From assembly GCF_012849095.1 (NCBI RefSeq), contig NZ_CP051680.1, positions 7,126,001-7,190,000 of the forward strand: DNA of 64,000 nt, written 5' to 3'. The translations under genes and the position numbers were made by a program. Within the stretch, counting starts at the first letter, position 1, and each line of letters begins with the position of its first letter. Shown here piece by piece: positions 51,359 to 60,100 of the stretch. This DNA is from Cohnella herbarum (lineage in GTDB: Bacteria > Bacillota > Bacilli > Paenibacillales > Paenibacillaceae). The notes under the pieces are model-generated. The model was not told the origin of the DNA. It saw nothing but the letters and a program-made list of their open reading frames with translations, and did not search any database.

Positions 51359-52243
51359 CTACTTATCCGAAACTCGTGAATGGGCCTTCCGATAAGCGCT
51401 GGGAGTCATGCCCGCGATTCGTTTGAAAACGGTCAAGAACGAGGCTATGTCCTTATAACCCGTCATTTCGGCGATCGTGTTGACCTTGAACGTCGAATTT
51501 CTTAACAGTTCGCAGCTTCTGCGCACGCGCAGCGATTGCAGGTACCGGTTGAAGGATTGAGAGGTATGCTGCATGAACAAGCGTTGAAGATGCCGTTCGC
51601 TCCATCGGCTGATTTGCGCGAGGCGGGCGAGCGACAGTTCTTGGGACAAATTCCGTTCCATATACGTCAACAGATGGTCGAAGTCGGAGAATTTACGTAT
51701 CGGCGGAGAATGCGGGACATGTTTTCCCCGGTTGACGACAATGAGCAATTGAAGCAGCAATGCGTGCAAATAATCCGCCGATCCACCTAGAGGCAACGAA
51801 TATTCGCGATGGAGCTGAACGAATAACTTCTCTATGGAATCTCCCGCCTCCGCGAGGTGGAAGTATGATTGCGCGCCTTCATGAAGGGCCGATATGAAAG
51901 CTTTAACATGGCCGTCGGAGACGAAGTCGCCTAATTTCGTTAGAAGTCGCGGGCTAAAGACGCAATTAAAGACGGTGAGCGGATGTTTGGTCAGATTCGC
52001 CGATATGGGACGGAAAACATGGGGAGTGCCGATGGGAATATAGCAGAGCTGCCCTTTGCTTACTTCGTGAACTTGATCGAAGACATGGTGAAATCCGTTG
52101 CCTTCGGCAATATAAGCGAATTCGATAAAATCATGATCGTGCATCGGCGAGTTGAAATCTTCCGAAGCCCGGTTCACGTAAAGAAGCATATCTTTTTGAA
52201 ACATTCCTTCGCTCTTAAATGTCTCTACCGGCCTGTTGCTCAT
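51359..52243 (-). CDS. AraC-family regulator (RhaS/RhaR-like)
   Basis: 294 residues. The cupin domain (MHDHDFIEFAYIAEGNGFHHV, GQLCYIPIGTPHVFRP) and the C-terminal AraC domain (LARLAQISRWSERHLQRLFMQHTSQSFNRYLQSLRVRRSCELL in part; INTIAEMTGYKDIASFLTVFKRIAGMTPSAYRK in part) are complete. Divergent from the GH78 alpha-L-rhamnosidase gene, so it is the probable rhamnose-responsive activator; ligand is inference from position. Confidence 0.88.
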   Translation of the reverse strand: MSNRPVETFKSEGMFQKDMLLYVNRASEDFNSPMHDHDFIEFAYIAEGNGFHHVFDQVHEVSKGQLCYIPIGTPHVFRPISANLTKHPLTVFNCVFSPRLLTKLGDFVSDGHVKAFISALHEGAQSYFHLAEAGDSIEKLFVQLHREYSLPLGGSADYLHALLLQLLIVVNRGKHVPHSPPIRKFSDFDHLLTYMERNLSQELSLARLAQISRWSERHLQRLFMQHTSQSFNRYLQSLRVRRSCELLRNSTFKVNTIAEMTGYKDIASFLTVFKRIAGMTPSAYRKAHSRVSDK

Positions 52244-52382
52244 CCGTTTCTCCGCTCCCTTTTACCGATCAACAATGTCCGTTTTACAAATATAAGATGT
52301 CCGTAATGCCGCAATACATGCGAGTGGCTCCATTATATCATAAAGAGATAAATCGCCTGTCATTCAGAGAGGAGTTAACTCA

Positions 52383-55052
52383 GTGATGTTGGAAGTTATC
52401 GAGCTGCGTTGCGAATACAAAATCAATCCGGTAGGGCTGGACGTAACGAACCCCCGGATCAGTTGGAAGCTAAAATCCGACGAGAGAGCCGTCATGCAAT
52501 CGGCTTACGAAATCGAAGTCGCCGAAGAGCAGGACTTTCATGCCGTCGTGTGGGGATCGGGCAAGGTGATATCGGAACAGTCCGTTCACGTGGAATTGGA
52601 CGGCTTAAACGTGGTTTCGCGTAAACTCTATCATTACCGGATTCGAGTCTGGAGCACTAGCGGGGACAACTCCGGCTGGTCGGAAACGGCTTATTTCGAA
52701 ACGGGAATATTGGATAATACGGAATGGCGGGCGGAATGGATCGGCGTTATCAAGAACGAGGCGGAGTTGGAAGGGAAACCGGAATCTCCTTCGGAACGAA
52801 GCCCGTTGCTACGCAAAGGGTTCGAAGTAAAGGGCGGCGTAAAACAAGCTCGCGTATACGCATCCGCTTTGGGAATATACGAACTGGAGATCAATGGCTC
52901 CAGGGTGGGCGACAGTTATTTTACCCCGGGCTGGACGAGTTATAAGCATCGGCTTCAAGTTCAGACATATGACGTAACGCACCAACTCGCAACCGGAGAG
53001 AACGCCATCGGCGCAATGCTCGGCAACGGTTGGTACAAGGGACCGCTTGCTTGGGAAAATCATCATTGCTTGTACGGTAATCGCCAAGCGCTATTTTTGG
53101 AGTTGCACATCTCTTACGCGGACGGGACGGAACAGATCGTAACGACGGATGCAAGCTGGCGGACGGGGGGAAGCCCGATCCTCATGTCCGAACTCTATCA
53201 CGGAGAAACGTACGACGCGAGATTGGAGCAACCGGGATGGAGCAGCGCGGGATTCGATGACGACGGGTGGGACGAAGTAGCGGTTATCGCTCAATCCAAT
53301 GAGGTCCTGATCGCCCAAGAAAACGAAACCGTCAAAAAAATAGAAGAGATTAAAGCGATCGAACTGATTAAGACGCCGCTCGGAGAAACCGTCATCGATT
53401 TCGGTCAGAACATGGTCGGTTGGGTACGTTTTACGGTAGAGGGTGCCGCGGGCAGGGAAGTCGAAATTCACCACGCGGAAGTGCTTGATTCGGAAGGTAA
53501 CTTCTACACCGAGAACATGCGCGCCGCGAAGCAGACCATTAAGTATGTGCTGAAAGGCGGAGAGCCGGAAACATTCGAGCCGCGCTTCACGTTCCAAGGC
53601 TTCCGATACGTTCGATTGGTCGGTTTCCCGGAGCCGATTCGGTTGGAGGATTTCACCGGAGTCGTGCTTCATTCGGATATGGCTTCGACCGGCCGATTCG
53701 AGTGCTCCGATCCGCTCGTGAATCAATTGCAGCACAACATCGAATGGGGCCTAAAAGGCAATTTCCTCGATGTGCCGACGGATTGCCCGCAACGGGACGA
53801 AAGGCTCGGATGGACGGGCGATGCCCAGATGTTCATTCGCACGGCTGCTTACTTAAAGAACGTCGCTCCTTTCTTCACGAAATGGAACCGCGATCTGGCA
53901 GCCGATCAGAGGGAAGACGGAGGCGTTCCGTTCGTCATTCCGCACGTGCTGAACGAAGATTCCCATTCCTCTGCCGCTTGGGGGGACGCCGCCGTTATCT
54001 GTCCGTGGACGATCTACCTGTGTTATGGGGATAAAAGAATACTGGAAGAGCAATACGGCAGCATGAAAGCTTGGGTCGAATATATTCGCCGCCAAGGCGA
54101 CAACGAATATCTATGGAATACGGGATTCCACTTCGGCGATTGGCTGGGACTCGATTCCAAGCCGGATACGTACGTCGGAGCGACCGACAGGGATTATATC
54201 GCGACGGCGTTCTACGCTTATTCGGTTTCCTTGCTGCAGAAAGCGGCGGCGGTCATCGGAGAAACGGAAGATGCATCAAAGTACGGGGAGCTGTACGAGA
54301 AAATCGTAGCCGCTTTCGCGGAAGAGTTCTTCACCCCGTCGGGCCGATCTTCGGTTCCGACCCAGACGGCGCAAGTGCTCGGCCTCACCTTCGGAATCCT
54401 CGATGACAAGGCTAAGAAACGGGCTACGGCCAAGCTGATGGAGCTGCTGGAAGAAAGCAAATTCCATCTGACGACCGGATTCGTGGGTACTCCGTACTTG
54501 AACCATGCGTTAAGCGACAACGGCCAGAACGACGCGGCTTATAAGCTGCTTCTGCAACAGGATTATCCTTCGTGGCTGTACCCGGTAACGAAAGGCGCGA
54601 CGACGATCTGGGAGCATTGGGACGGAATCAAGGAAGACGGCAGCTTCTGGAGCAAAGACATGAACTCTTTCAACCACTACGCTTACGGCGCGATCGGCGA
54701 TTGGCTCTACCGTTCCGTAGCGGGTATCGATACGGACGAGCAAGCGGCCGGTTACAAGCGCATCGTGATTCGTCCTCGGCCGGGTGACGGACTGACTTGG
54801 GCGGATGGACGATTGGATTCGATGTACGGGGAAATTCGTTCGTATTGGAAGAAGACGGATGGAGGAATGGAGCTCGAGGTGTCCGTTCCGGCGAACACGA
54901 CCGCGGAAATTCATCTTCCGGGGGCCGATCTGGCATCGGTCAAAGAGAGCGGGAAATCGTTAGATGCCGCGGTCGGCGTGGTCTCCTCGAAGCAAGTGGA
55001 AGGCTCCGTCGCTCTGGCGGTTGGTTCCGGGCAGTATAAGTTTAGCTGGTAA
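52383..55052 (+). CDS. GH78 alpha-L-rhamnosidase
   Basis: 889 residues from GTG 52383 or ATG 52386, with GGAG eight bases before the GTG. Multi-domain: N-terminal fibronectin-like and CBM67-like beta-domains (RISWKLKSDERAVMQSAYEIEV, YASALGIYELEINGSRVGDSYFTPGWTSY in part), then an (alpha/alpha)6 barrel with the family signature DVPTDCPQRDERLGWTGDAQ, whose Glu in RDERLGW is the general acid, and LYPVTKGATTIWEHWDG holding the second conserved Glu. No signal peptide, so intracellular. Cleaves rhamnose from pectin side chains or plant glycosides. Confidence 0.93.
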   Translation: MMLEVIELRCEYKINPVGLDVTNPRISWKLKSDERAVMQSAYEIEVAEEQDFHAVVWGSGKVISEQSVHVELDGLNVVSRKLYHYRIRVWSTSGDNSGWSETAYFETGILDNTEWRAEWIGVIKNEAELEGKPESPSERSPLLRKGFEVKGGVKQARVYASALGIYELEINGSRVGDSYFTPGWTSYKHRLQVQTYDVTHQLATGENAIGAMLGNGWYKGPLAWENHHCLYGNRQALFLELHISYADGTEQIVTTDASWRTGGSPILMSELYHGETYDARLEQPGWSSAGFDDDGWDEVAVIAQSNEVLIAQENETVKKIEEIKAIELIKTPLGETVIDFGQNMVGWVRFTVEGAAGREVEIHHAEVLDSEGNFYTENMRAAKQTIKYVLKGGEPETFEPRFTFQGFRYVRLVGFPEPIRLEDFTGVVLHSDMASTGRFECSDPLVNQLQHNIEWGLKGNFLDVPTDCPQRDERLGWTGDAQMFIRTAAYLKNVAPFFTKWNRDLAADQREDGGVPFVIPHVLNEDSHSSAAWGDAAVICPWTIYLCYGDKRILEEQYGSMKAWVEYIRRQGDNEYLWNTGFHFGDWLGLDSKPDTYVGATDRDYIATAFYAYSVSLLQKAAAVIGETEDASKYGELYEKIVAAFAEEFFTPSGRSSVPTQTAQVLGLTFGILDDKAKKRATAKLMELLEESKFHLTTGFVGTPYLNHALSDNGQNDAAYKLLLQQDYPSWLYPVTKGATTIWEHWDGIKEDGSFWSKDMNSFNHYAYGAIGDWLYRSVAGIDTDEQAAGYKRIVIRPRPGDGLTWADGRLDSMYGEIRSYWKKTDGGMELEVSVPANTTAEIHLPGADLASVKESGKSLDAAVGVVSSKQVEGSVALAVGSGQYKFSW

Positions 55053-55057
55053 GCGGC

Positions 55058-55240
55058 GATAGAGTTATGGGGAGTTTAATGGGCTTATTGTGAGGGGCTC
55101 GGGTGACTTGGTTTCTGGGAATAAGCTCGTGTGGCGGTACTGATGGGTTTTTGGGAGGCTCGGTTTCTGGGAATAAGCACGTGTGATGGTACTCATGGTG
55201 CTTGGATGACTCGGTTTCTGGGAATTTTTATGTGGGAAGT
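55058..55240. repeat. tandem repeat family C, three units of 51-52 bp
   Basis: CTCGGTTTCTGGGAATAAGC-type blocks start (GGTTTC) at 55110, 55162 and 55213, intervals 52 and 51. GTGTG..GGTACT-ATGG follows in the first two. A vaguer unit precedes from about 55058. Confidence 0.85.
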
Positions 55241-55351
55241 TGTAGACATAGGCTATTATTTATGAGATATAAGAGGAATAAACCGTAAAGGTGGATTCTT
55301 GCCGAAGACTAGATAGAGAGTGACGGAAAGACGCTGAGGCTTTAGGGCATT

Positions 55352-55490
55352 CAGCGTCTTTGGCAATTTGCGATAGTGACAGGGTGTGAACGGAGCTCCC
55401 TGCCATTGTCGCAAAATGCGACAATAGCGCGCTGTGGATGGTGCATTCCCCTCCCATTGTCGCGAAATGCGACAATGGCGAGACAACCGC
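55352..55490. repeat. tandem hairpin repeat family D, two clear and one degenerate 51-bp unit
   Basis: CCATTGTCGC-AAA-TGCGACAAT at 55403 and CCATTGTCGCGAAATGCGACAATGG at 55454 are perfect or near-perfect hairpins exactly 51 bases apart. A degenerate unit with TTTGCGATAGTGACAGGG precedes them. Confidence 0.9.
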
Positions 55491-55524
55491 AGCACCTACA
55501 TCCTTAAATGAGGTGGAAACGAGT

Positions 55525-56355
55525 ATGCGAGTAAAGTTGGACAGGTTTCCGGATGGCAAGAGAATGGCGTTAACGATGAGTTATGACGATGGCATCTATC
55601 ACGATCGCAGGCTCGTGGAGACGATGAATCGTTACGGCCTTCGCGGAACGTTTCATTTGAATTCAGGGATGTTGGGCAAGAAAGATTACTTGGAGCGGGA
55701 TGAGATTGCGACGTTGTTCGCGGGGCACGAGATATCGGCGCATACCGTGACTCATCCGTTTCTGCCTTTTATTCCGAAGGAGCAAGCGGTACAGGAATTG
55801 CTGAACGACCGAATCGCTTTGGAAGAATTGGCGGGGTACCCGGTTCGAGGTCTATCCTATCCTTTCGGCTCGTGGGATGGTTCCATCGTATCAATGTTGG
55901 ATTCCGTCGGGATCGAATACGCCCGGACGGTAGACAGTCATGGCTCTTATCGGATGCCGGACAACTTTCAGCAATGGTCTCCGACATGCCATCACCGCGA
56001 TATGATCGGACATGCCGAGAAATGGCTTAGCGACAATAAGGTATTTCCGACAATGGCACTCCTGTACGTGTGGGGGCATAGCCATGATTTCGATCGGGAG
56101 AACAATTGGGAGCTGCTGGACCAGTTCGGGCAACTCGTTGGCAACCGCTCCGACATCTGGTATGCGACGAACATGGAAATCGTGCTTTATTCCAAAGCGT
56201 TGAAGGGATTACGGTTCTCGGCGTCGGGACATCTGGCGCACAATCCTTCCGCTATTCCGGTATGGGTTGCCGTAGATAACCGCGAAATACGAATAGATGG
56301 CGGCGCGACCGTCCATTTGAAGGAGGACGCGGAACCGGATGGAAGGCGCTTATAA
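55525..56355 (+). CDS. polysaccharide deacetylase (NodB homology, CE4)
   Basis: Start ATG 55525 (MRVKLDRFPDGKRMAL) after GAGGTGG. 276 residues, no signal peptide. The CE4 metal site is D22 (with D21) in TMSYDDG, H73 and H77 in SAHTVTHPF, and the motif YPFGSWDG follows. Removes acetyl groups from N- or O-acetylated sugars; an intracellular site suggests oligosaccharides rather than cell wall. The next gene starts 17 bases before its end. Confidence 0.88.
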   Translation: MRVKLDRFPDGKRMALTMSYDDGIYHDRRLVETMNRYGLRGTFHLNSGMLGKKDYLERDEIATLFAGHEISAHTVTHPFLPFIPKEQAVQELLNDRIALEELAGYPVRGLSYPFGSWDGSIVSMLDSVGIEYARTVDSHGSYRMPDNFQQWSPTCHHRDMIGHAEKWLSDNKVFPTMALLYVWGHSHDFDRENNWELLDQFGQLVGNRSDIWYATNMEIVLYSKALKGLRFSASGHLAHNPSAIPVWVAVDNREIRIDGGATVHLKEDAEPDGRRL

Positions 56356-57292
56356 GTCGAAGCTGAGCGAACGGCAGCTTAATGAAGTTATCCAAGCCAA
56401 GATGAATAGTACCATTCGGTCTTACTCCGAGCTTACCGAGGGATGGGCGAACAGCGCGTATTCGATCGAAATGGAGGATGGGAAAAAGGTAGTTCTCAAA
56501 GCGCGTCCTCCCGCGGACATCCGATACATGCGGTGCGAAGTCGACCAGATGAAAACGGAAGTTGATGCGATGCGGCGATTGGCATCAAACCGATCCTTAC
56601 CGATTCCTCATATTTACGTCTACGATCAATCGCTTGAGCTTCTTCCGGTCGAATATTTCATTATGGAGCATCTTGAAGGTAAGCCTTACAATCAAGTGAA
56701 GGCCGAGTTGCCAGAGGAACAAAGGGATGCGATTGAACGCCGGCTGGGGGAGCTCAACTATCAAATCAACGAGTGTATTGGAGAAGGCTTCGGCTTCTAT
56801 TCCAGGCCAACCGACCGTTCATGGCGTGATACGTTCAAAGAAATGATCTTCGGGGTTCTTGAGGACGGGAAGGAAGCGGGAGTGTCGTTGCCTATCGCTT
56901 ACCCGGAATTGGAACGCCTCATTGAAGAGCGATTATATTCGTTAGACGAGGTCATTGAGCCGAGACTGTTACATTGGGATCTATGGGATGGCAACGTGTT
57001 CGTAAAAGACGGGCAGCTCTCCGGCATTATCGATTTCGAGCGGGCGATATGGGGCGATCCGATCATGGAGCATTATTTTAGCCACTTTAATCCATCGGTC
57101 CCTTTCAGGCAAGGGTACGGGATTTCCTTGACCGAACCTTCGCAGCTCGCCAGAAGAAAACTATACGATCTTTACCTTGACCTGATTCTGTATATCGAAT
57201 GCGCTTTTCGCAAGTATGATAACGAGAACCATGTAAAATGGGCCTATGATAACCTAGCGCAAGGCTTGGAACGCTTCTGCGCATCCGAATAA
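56339..57292 (+). CDS. APH-family (aminoglycoside phosphotransferase-like) kinase
   Basis: 317 residues. A kinase-like fold with the ATP-anchoring Lys in KKVVLKARPP, the catalytic loop LLHWDLWDGNVFV (H212, D214, N219; Trp where most relatives have Gly or His) and the metal motif GIIDFERAIWGDP (D232). Family members phosphorylate aminoglycosides, homoserine, methylthioribose or sugars; co-translation with a polysaccharide deacetylase favours a sugar-related or small-molecule substrate over drug resistance. Confidence 0.82.
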   Translation: MEGAYKSKLSERQLNEVIQAKMNSTIRSYSELTEGWANSAYSIEMEDGKKVVLKARPPADIRYMRCEVDQMKTEVDAMRRLASNRSLPIPHIYVYDQSLELLPVEYFIMEHLEGKPYNQVKAELPEEQRDAIERRLGELNYQINECIGEGFGFYSRPTDRSWRDTFKEMIFGVLEDGKEAGVSLPIAYPELERLIEERLYSLDEVIEPRLLHWDLWDGNVFVKDGQLSGIIDFERAIWGDPIMEHYFSHFNPSVPFRQGYGISLTEPSQLARRKLYDLYLDLILYIECAFRKYDNENHVKWAYDNLAQGLERFCASE

Positions 57293-57378
57293 TAGATTGA
57301 ATCGCCGATGTTACCGAAAGCGTTGAAGACGATTCAAAGAGAACTTTAATCTCAGCGATAACCAATCCCGTTCCCGAT

Positions 57379-57402
57379 AATCCCGGCGTGCGGGATTTTT
57401 AT
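57379..57402 (+). terminator. terminator after APH-like kinase gene
   Basis: AATCCCG-GCGTG-CGGGATT followed by TTTATTC. Confidence 0.85.
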
Positions 57403-57514
57403 TCGATCGGCTAATATCGCACGCTTTTATTTAACATTGTCTCATTGTCCCTCCGTAGCTCGGGATTTAAGATAGAGGCGGACTGAGTAAAGGGGCGAGA
57501 GGGGATTAATAAGG

Positions 57515-58351
57515 ATGCGTACAATCGCGGTTACGGGCGGGAGTGGCAAGCTGGGAGTTTGGGTGGTCGATGATCTGCTTCGCCAAGGTTATCAAGTCGT
57601 ATCGTTGGACGAGAAGCGGTCCGACAAATTACGTTGCAAGCAACTGAAGGTGGATCTATCCGATTTCGGTCAAGTCGTCGGAGCGCTGCACGGTTCGGAT
57701 GCGATCATCCATCTCGCTGCGATTCCGGCGCCGTTAGGATATACGAACGATTATATTTTCTCGAACAACGTTAGATCGACTTATCATGTGCTTGAAGCCG
57801 CGTCCGTACTAGGAATCGATAAAGTCGTCACCGGTTCGAGCGAATCGGCTTATGGCTTCTGCTGGGCGAAGACGCCATTCTCGCCGAACTACGTACCCGT
57901 CGATGAGCTTCATCCCGCGTTGCCTCAAGAATGCTACGGACTATCGAAGATCGTCGGGGAGCAAACGGCGGAGATGTTCCATCGCCGAACCGGCATGCGG
58001 GTTTACTCGCTGAGGTTCTCCATGATCGTGACGCCGCAGGAATATTCGCGTTCCGCCATCTCCGAGCCTGAAAGGTACAAACGCATTCTCTGGAGCTACA
58101 TCGATATCCGCGATGCCGTTCAGGCATGTATCGCGTCTTTGAGATCGGACGATGAGGGCTGCCATACGTTAAACATCACGAGTAACGATACGTTGAGCGA
58201 TTGGCCGACGGAAAGGCTATTGTCGCATTTCTATCCCGAGATTACGGATCGACGTCAAACTTTCGCGGGCAGAGAAGCCATCGTAAGCAATGCGGGAGCC
58301 AAGAGCATCTTGAATTGGACCCCGGAGTTCACCTGGGAACAGAATAAATAA
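57515..58351 (+). CDS. NAD-dependent epimerase/dehydratase (extended SDR)
   Basis: 278 residues. The N-terminal TGGSGKLG (residues 7-14) binds NAD(P), KVDLSD follows, and the catalytic set includes S109/S111 in VVTGSSESAYG and Y141-x3-K145 in ECYGLSKIVGEQ. Similar to short UDP-sugar epimerase-like and uronate dehydrogenase-like proteins of Paenibacillus. Likely oxidises or epimerises a sugar from the surrounding catabolic routes; the substrate cannot be read from sequence. Confidence 0.85.
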   Translation: MRTIAVTGGSGKLGVWVVDDLLRQGYQVVSLDEKRSDKLRCKQLKVDLSDFGQVVGALHGSDAIIHLAAIPAPLGYTNDYIFSNNVRSTYHVLEAASVLGIDKVVTGSSESAYGFCWAKTPFSPNYVPVDELHPALPQECYGLSKIVGEQTAEMFHRRTGMRVYSLRFSMIVTPQEYSRSAISEPERYKRILWSYIDIRDAVQACIASLRSDDEGCHTLNITSNDTLSDWPTERLLSHFYPEITDRRQTFAGREAIVSNAGAKSILNWTPEFTWEQNK

Positions 58352-58360
58352 ATACCGGAA

Positions 58361-58392
58361 AGTTTAAGATTACCCCCGTGTAATCTTAAACT
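58361..58392. promoter_or_regulatory. perfect 13-bp inverted repeat without T-tract
   Basis: AGTTTAAGATTAC-CCCCGT-GTAATCTTAAACT. It sits ten bases after the SDR stop and 70 before the YesN start. GAATTCGG follows, so as a terminator it is incomplete; an operator is possible. Confidence 0.6.
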
Positions 58393-58413
58393 GAATTCGG
58401 TTATGATTGTTCT

Positions 58414-58427
58414 TGTAAGCGTTTTCC
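58414..58427 (+). promoter_or_regulatory. cre-like CcpA site upstream of yesN-yesM pair
   Basis: TGTAAGCGTTTTCC matches the cre consensus TGNAARCGNWWNCA at 13 of 14 positions. It lies 36 bases before the response regulator ATG. Confidence 0.6.
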
Positions 58428-58462
58428 AGAATGCTAACCCAATAGCGGGAAGGGGATGGATT

Positions 58463-60100
58463 ATGTTGCGCGCTCTCATAGTGGACGATGAGTTCGAGAT
58501 TCGGGAAGGCTTGCGCAAGAGAGTGCCCTGGTTGGATTACGGGATCGAGGAAGTGTTCGTTGCCGATGACGGCGATACGGCACTGGCGATCGCCCTGGAG
58601 AAGAAGCCGGATATTATCGTAACCGATATTAAGATGAGCCGGTTGTCCGGTCTGGAATTTCTCGGAGCTCTGTACCGCGAGAACGAATATTTATGGAAAG
58701 CCGTCGTCATAAGCGGTTATGACGATTTCGAATTGGTGAAGCAAGCGATGCAGCTCGGCGCGATGGACTATATTCTCAAGCCGATCAATACGGAAGAACT
58801 TGGACGAATCGTACGCAAAGCTTCGGATCAAATCATGCGGGAGAGAATGGATCAGCACAACCAAGCCCAGATGAAAAATCAGATGCAGCTAGCCGTGCCG
58901 AAATTGCGGGAAGAGCTGCTTCGCGAAATTATAGAGCACGAATACGATCCTTATCGGGAAACCAGAATCGTTCATCGCCTCCAAGCTTTGGATCTGGAAT
59001 GGATGACGCAACAGCCGTTGCTCATGATGATCGTGGAAGTTGACGATCTGAAAGCGATCGTTAATCGGGCCGGGTATACGAACGAGAAGGAGCTGGTGTT
59101 ATTCGGTATTGGCAACGTCGTTAACCAGACGCTGACCGAGGAATTTCCGTTCCCGTTCGCCTTGTTCAGCGATTCCGGCTTGAGGTGGGGGGCGGTTCTT
59201 AGCTGCAAAAATCCGGAACAGATTCTGCTCGGCAATTCGGTAGCTCAGATCTGTCTGAGGAGAATCAACGAATTCGTTAAGGTGAAGGCCAGTATCGGAA
59301 TCAGCTCGATGCCCAAGGATTTGAAGCATATCCACGAGATGTTCTTGGAGTCGGGCGAACTGTTGGACAGGAAAATCGTATACGGAGGCAATCGGATTTT
59401 TACGGAACAAGACTTCGAATTCGACGGAGAGAGGGCGGAGTTTTCCCTTCGAGAGTCCGAAGAAGTACTCGATCTTGTCAAATACGGCTCGGATGAAGAG
59501 ATCAGCGTCTCGATGAACGGATTCGTGGACATGGTGCAGTCTTGGAGACTGGCCAATCTCAAGGATGTTCAGCAACAAATATTCAAATGGTTGATGGGAA
59601 TCTTTCGGAGCGCGGCAGCGGCCGGATGGCCGGATCGAAGTTGGGAACGAAACCCGATCTCTCTCTGGGAGCAGTTAGAGCAATTCGATAACTTGCAGTC
59701 CCTTCGGGCTAAGACCGAAGGGTTTCTTCTCTCGATGGCAGCCGATTTCCGCAAACTGACGGCTTCTCCTAGCCAGATCGTGTTGGAGGCGGAGAAGATG
59801 ATACGCAAAAGGTATTCGGAAAATCTTTCTCTCCAGATCGTAGCCGACGAGGTGCATGTGACGCCGGTGTGGCTCAGCAAGCTATTCAAGAAGGAGAAGA
59901 AGCAAACCTTTTTGGAATATTTGACCGAGGTCAGAATTATGAAGGCGAAAGATATGCTCGGGGACGTCAAATACAAGATTTATCAGATTTCGTATCAAGT
60001 CGGATATAAGGACCCGGTTCACTTCACTAAGCTATTCAAGAAACAGTCCGGGTTCACGCCCAAAGAGTATCGGAAACAAAGGGGAATCGCGGATGATTAA
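58463..60100 (+). CDS. YesN-type response regulator with AraC domain
   Basis: Start ATG 58463 (MLRALIVDDEFEIREG) after GGGAAGGGG. 545 residues: receiver with Asp in IIVTDIKMSRLSG and Lys in YILKPINT, a GGDEF-like degenerate middle region of about 260 residues, and a C-terminal AraC domain (LQIVADEVHVTPVWLSKLFKKEKKQTFLEYL in part; IYQISYQVGYKDPVHFTKLFKKQSGFTPKEYRK in part). It overlaps the kinase gene by eight bases; here the regulator comes before the kinase, the reverse of the pair at 25094-28508. Confidence 0.92.
   Translation: MLRALIVDDEFEIREGLRKRVPWLDYGIEEVFVADDGDTALAIALEKKPDIIVTDIKMSRLSGLEFLGALYRENEYLWKAVVISGYDDFELVKQAMQLGAMDYILKPINTEELGRIVRKASDQIMRERMDQHNQAQMKNQMQLAVPKLREELLREIIEHEYDPYRETRIVHRLQALDLEWMTQQPLLMMIVEVDDLKAIVNRAGYTNEKELVLFGIGNVVNQTLTEEFPFPFALFSDSGLRWGAVLSCKNPEQILLGNSVAQICLRRINEFVKVKASIGISSMPKDLKHIHEMFLESGELLDRKIVYGGNRIFTEQDFEFDGERAEFSLRESEEVLDLVKYGSDEEISVSMNGFVDMVQSWRLANLKDVQQQIFKWLMGIFRSAAAAGWPDRSWERNPISLWEQLEQFDNLQSLRAKTEGFLLSMAADFRKLTASPSQIVLEAEKMIRKRYSENLSLQIVADEVHVTPVWLSKLFKKEKKQTFLEYLTEVRIMKAKDMLGDVKYKIYQISYQVGYKDPVHFTKLFKKQSGFTPKEYRKQRGIADD

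Larger units (their letters stand above)
55053..55524. other. 472-base repeat-filled intergenic region
   Basis: Between the rhamnosidase and deacetylase genes. It holds two unrelated tandem-repeat families (C at 55058-55240 and D at 55352-55490), both with units of 51-52 bp, and an inverted repeat GACGCTGA-GGCTTTAGGGCAT-TCAGCGTC near 55330. No gene is supported. Confidence 0.8.

Noticed and set aside
56339-57292. Aminoglycoside resistance gene
   Set aside because: The APH fold is clear, but the catalytic loop HWDLWDGN and the deacetylase context do not point to a drug substrate, so only the family is called.
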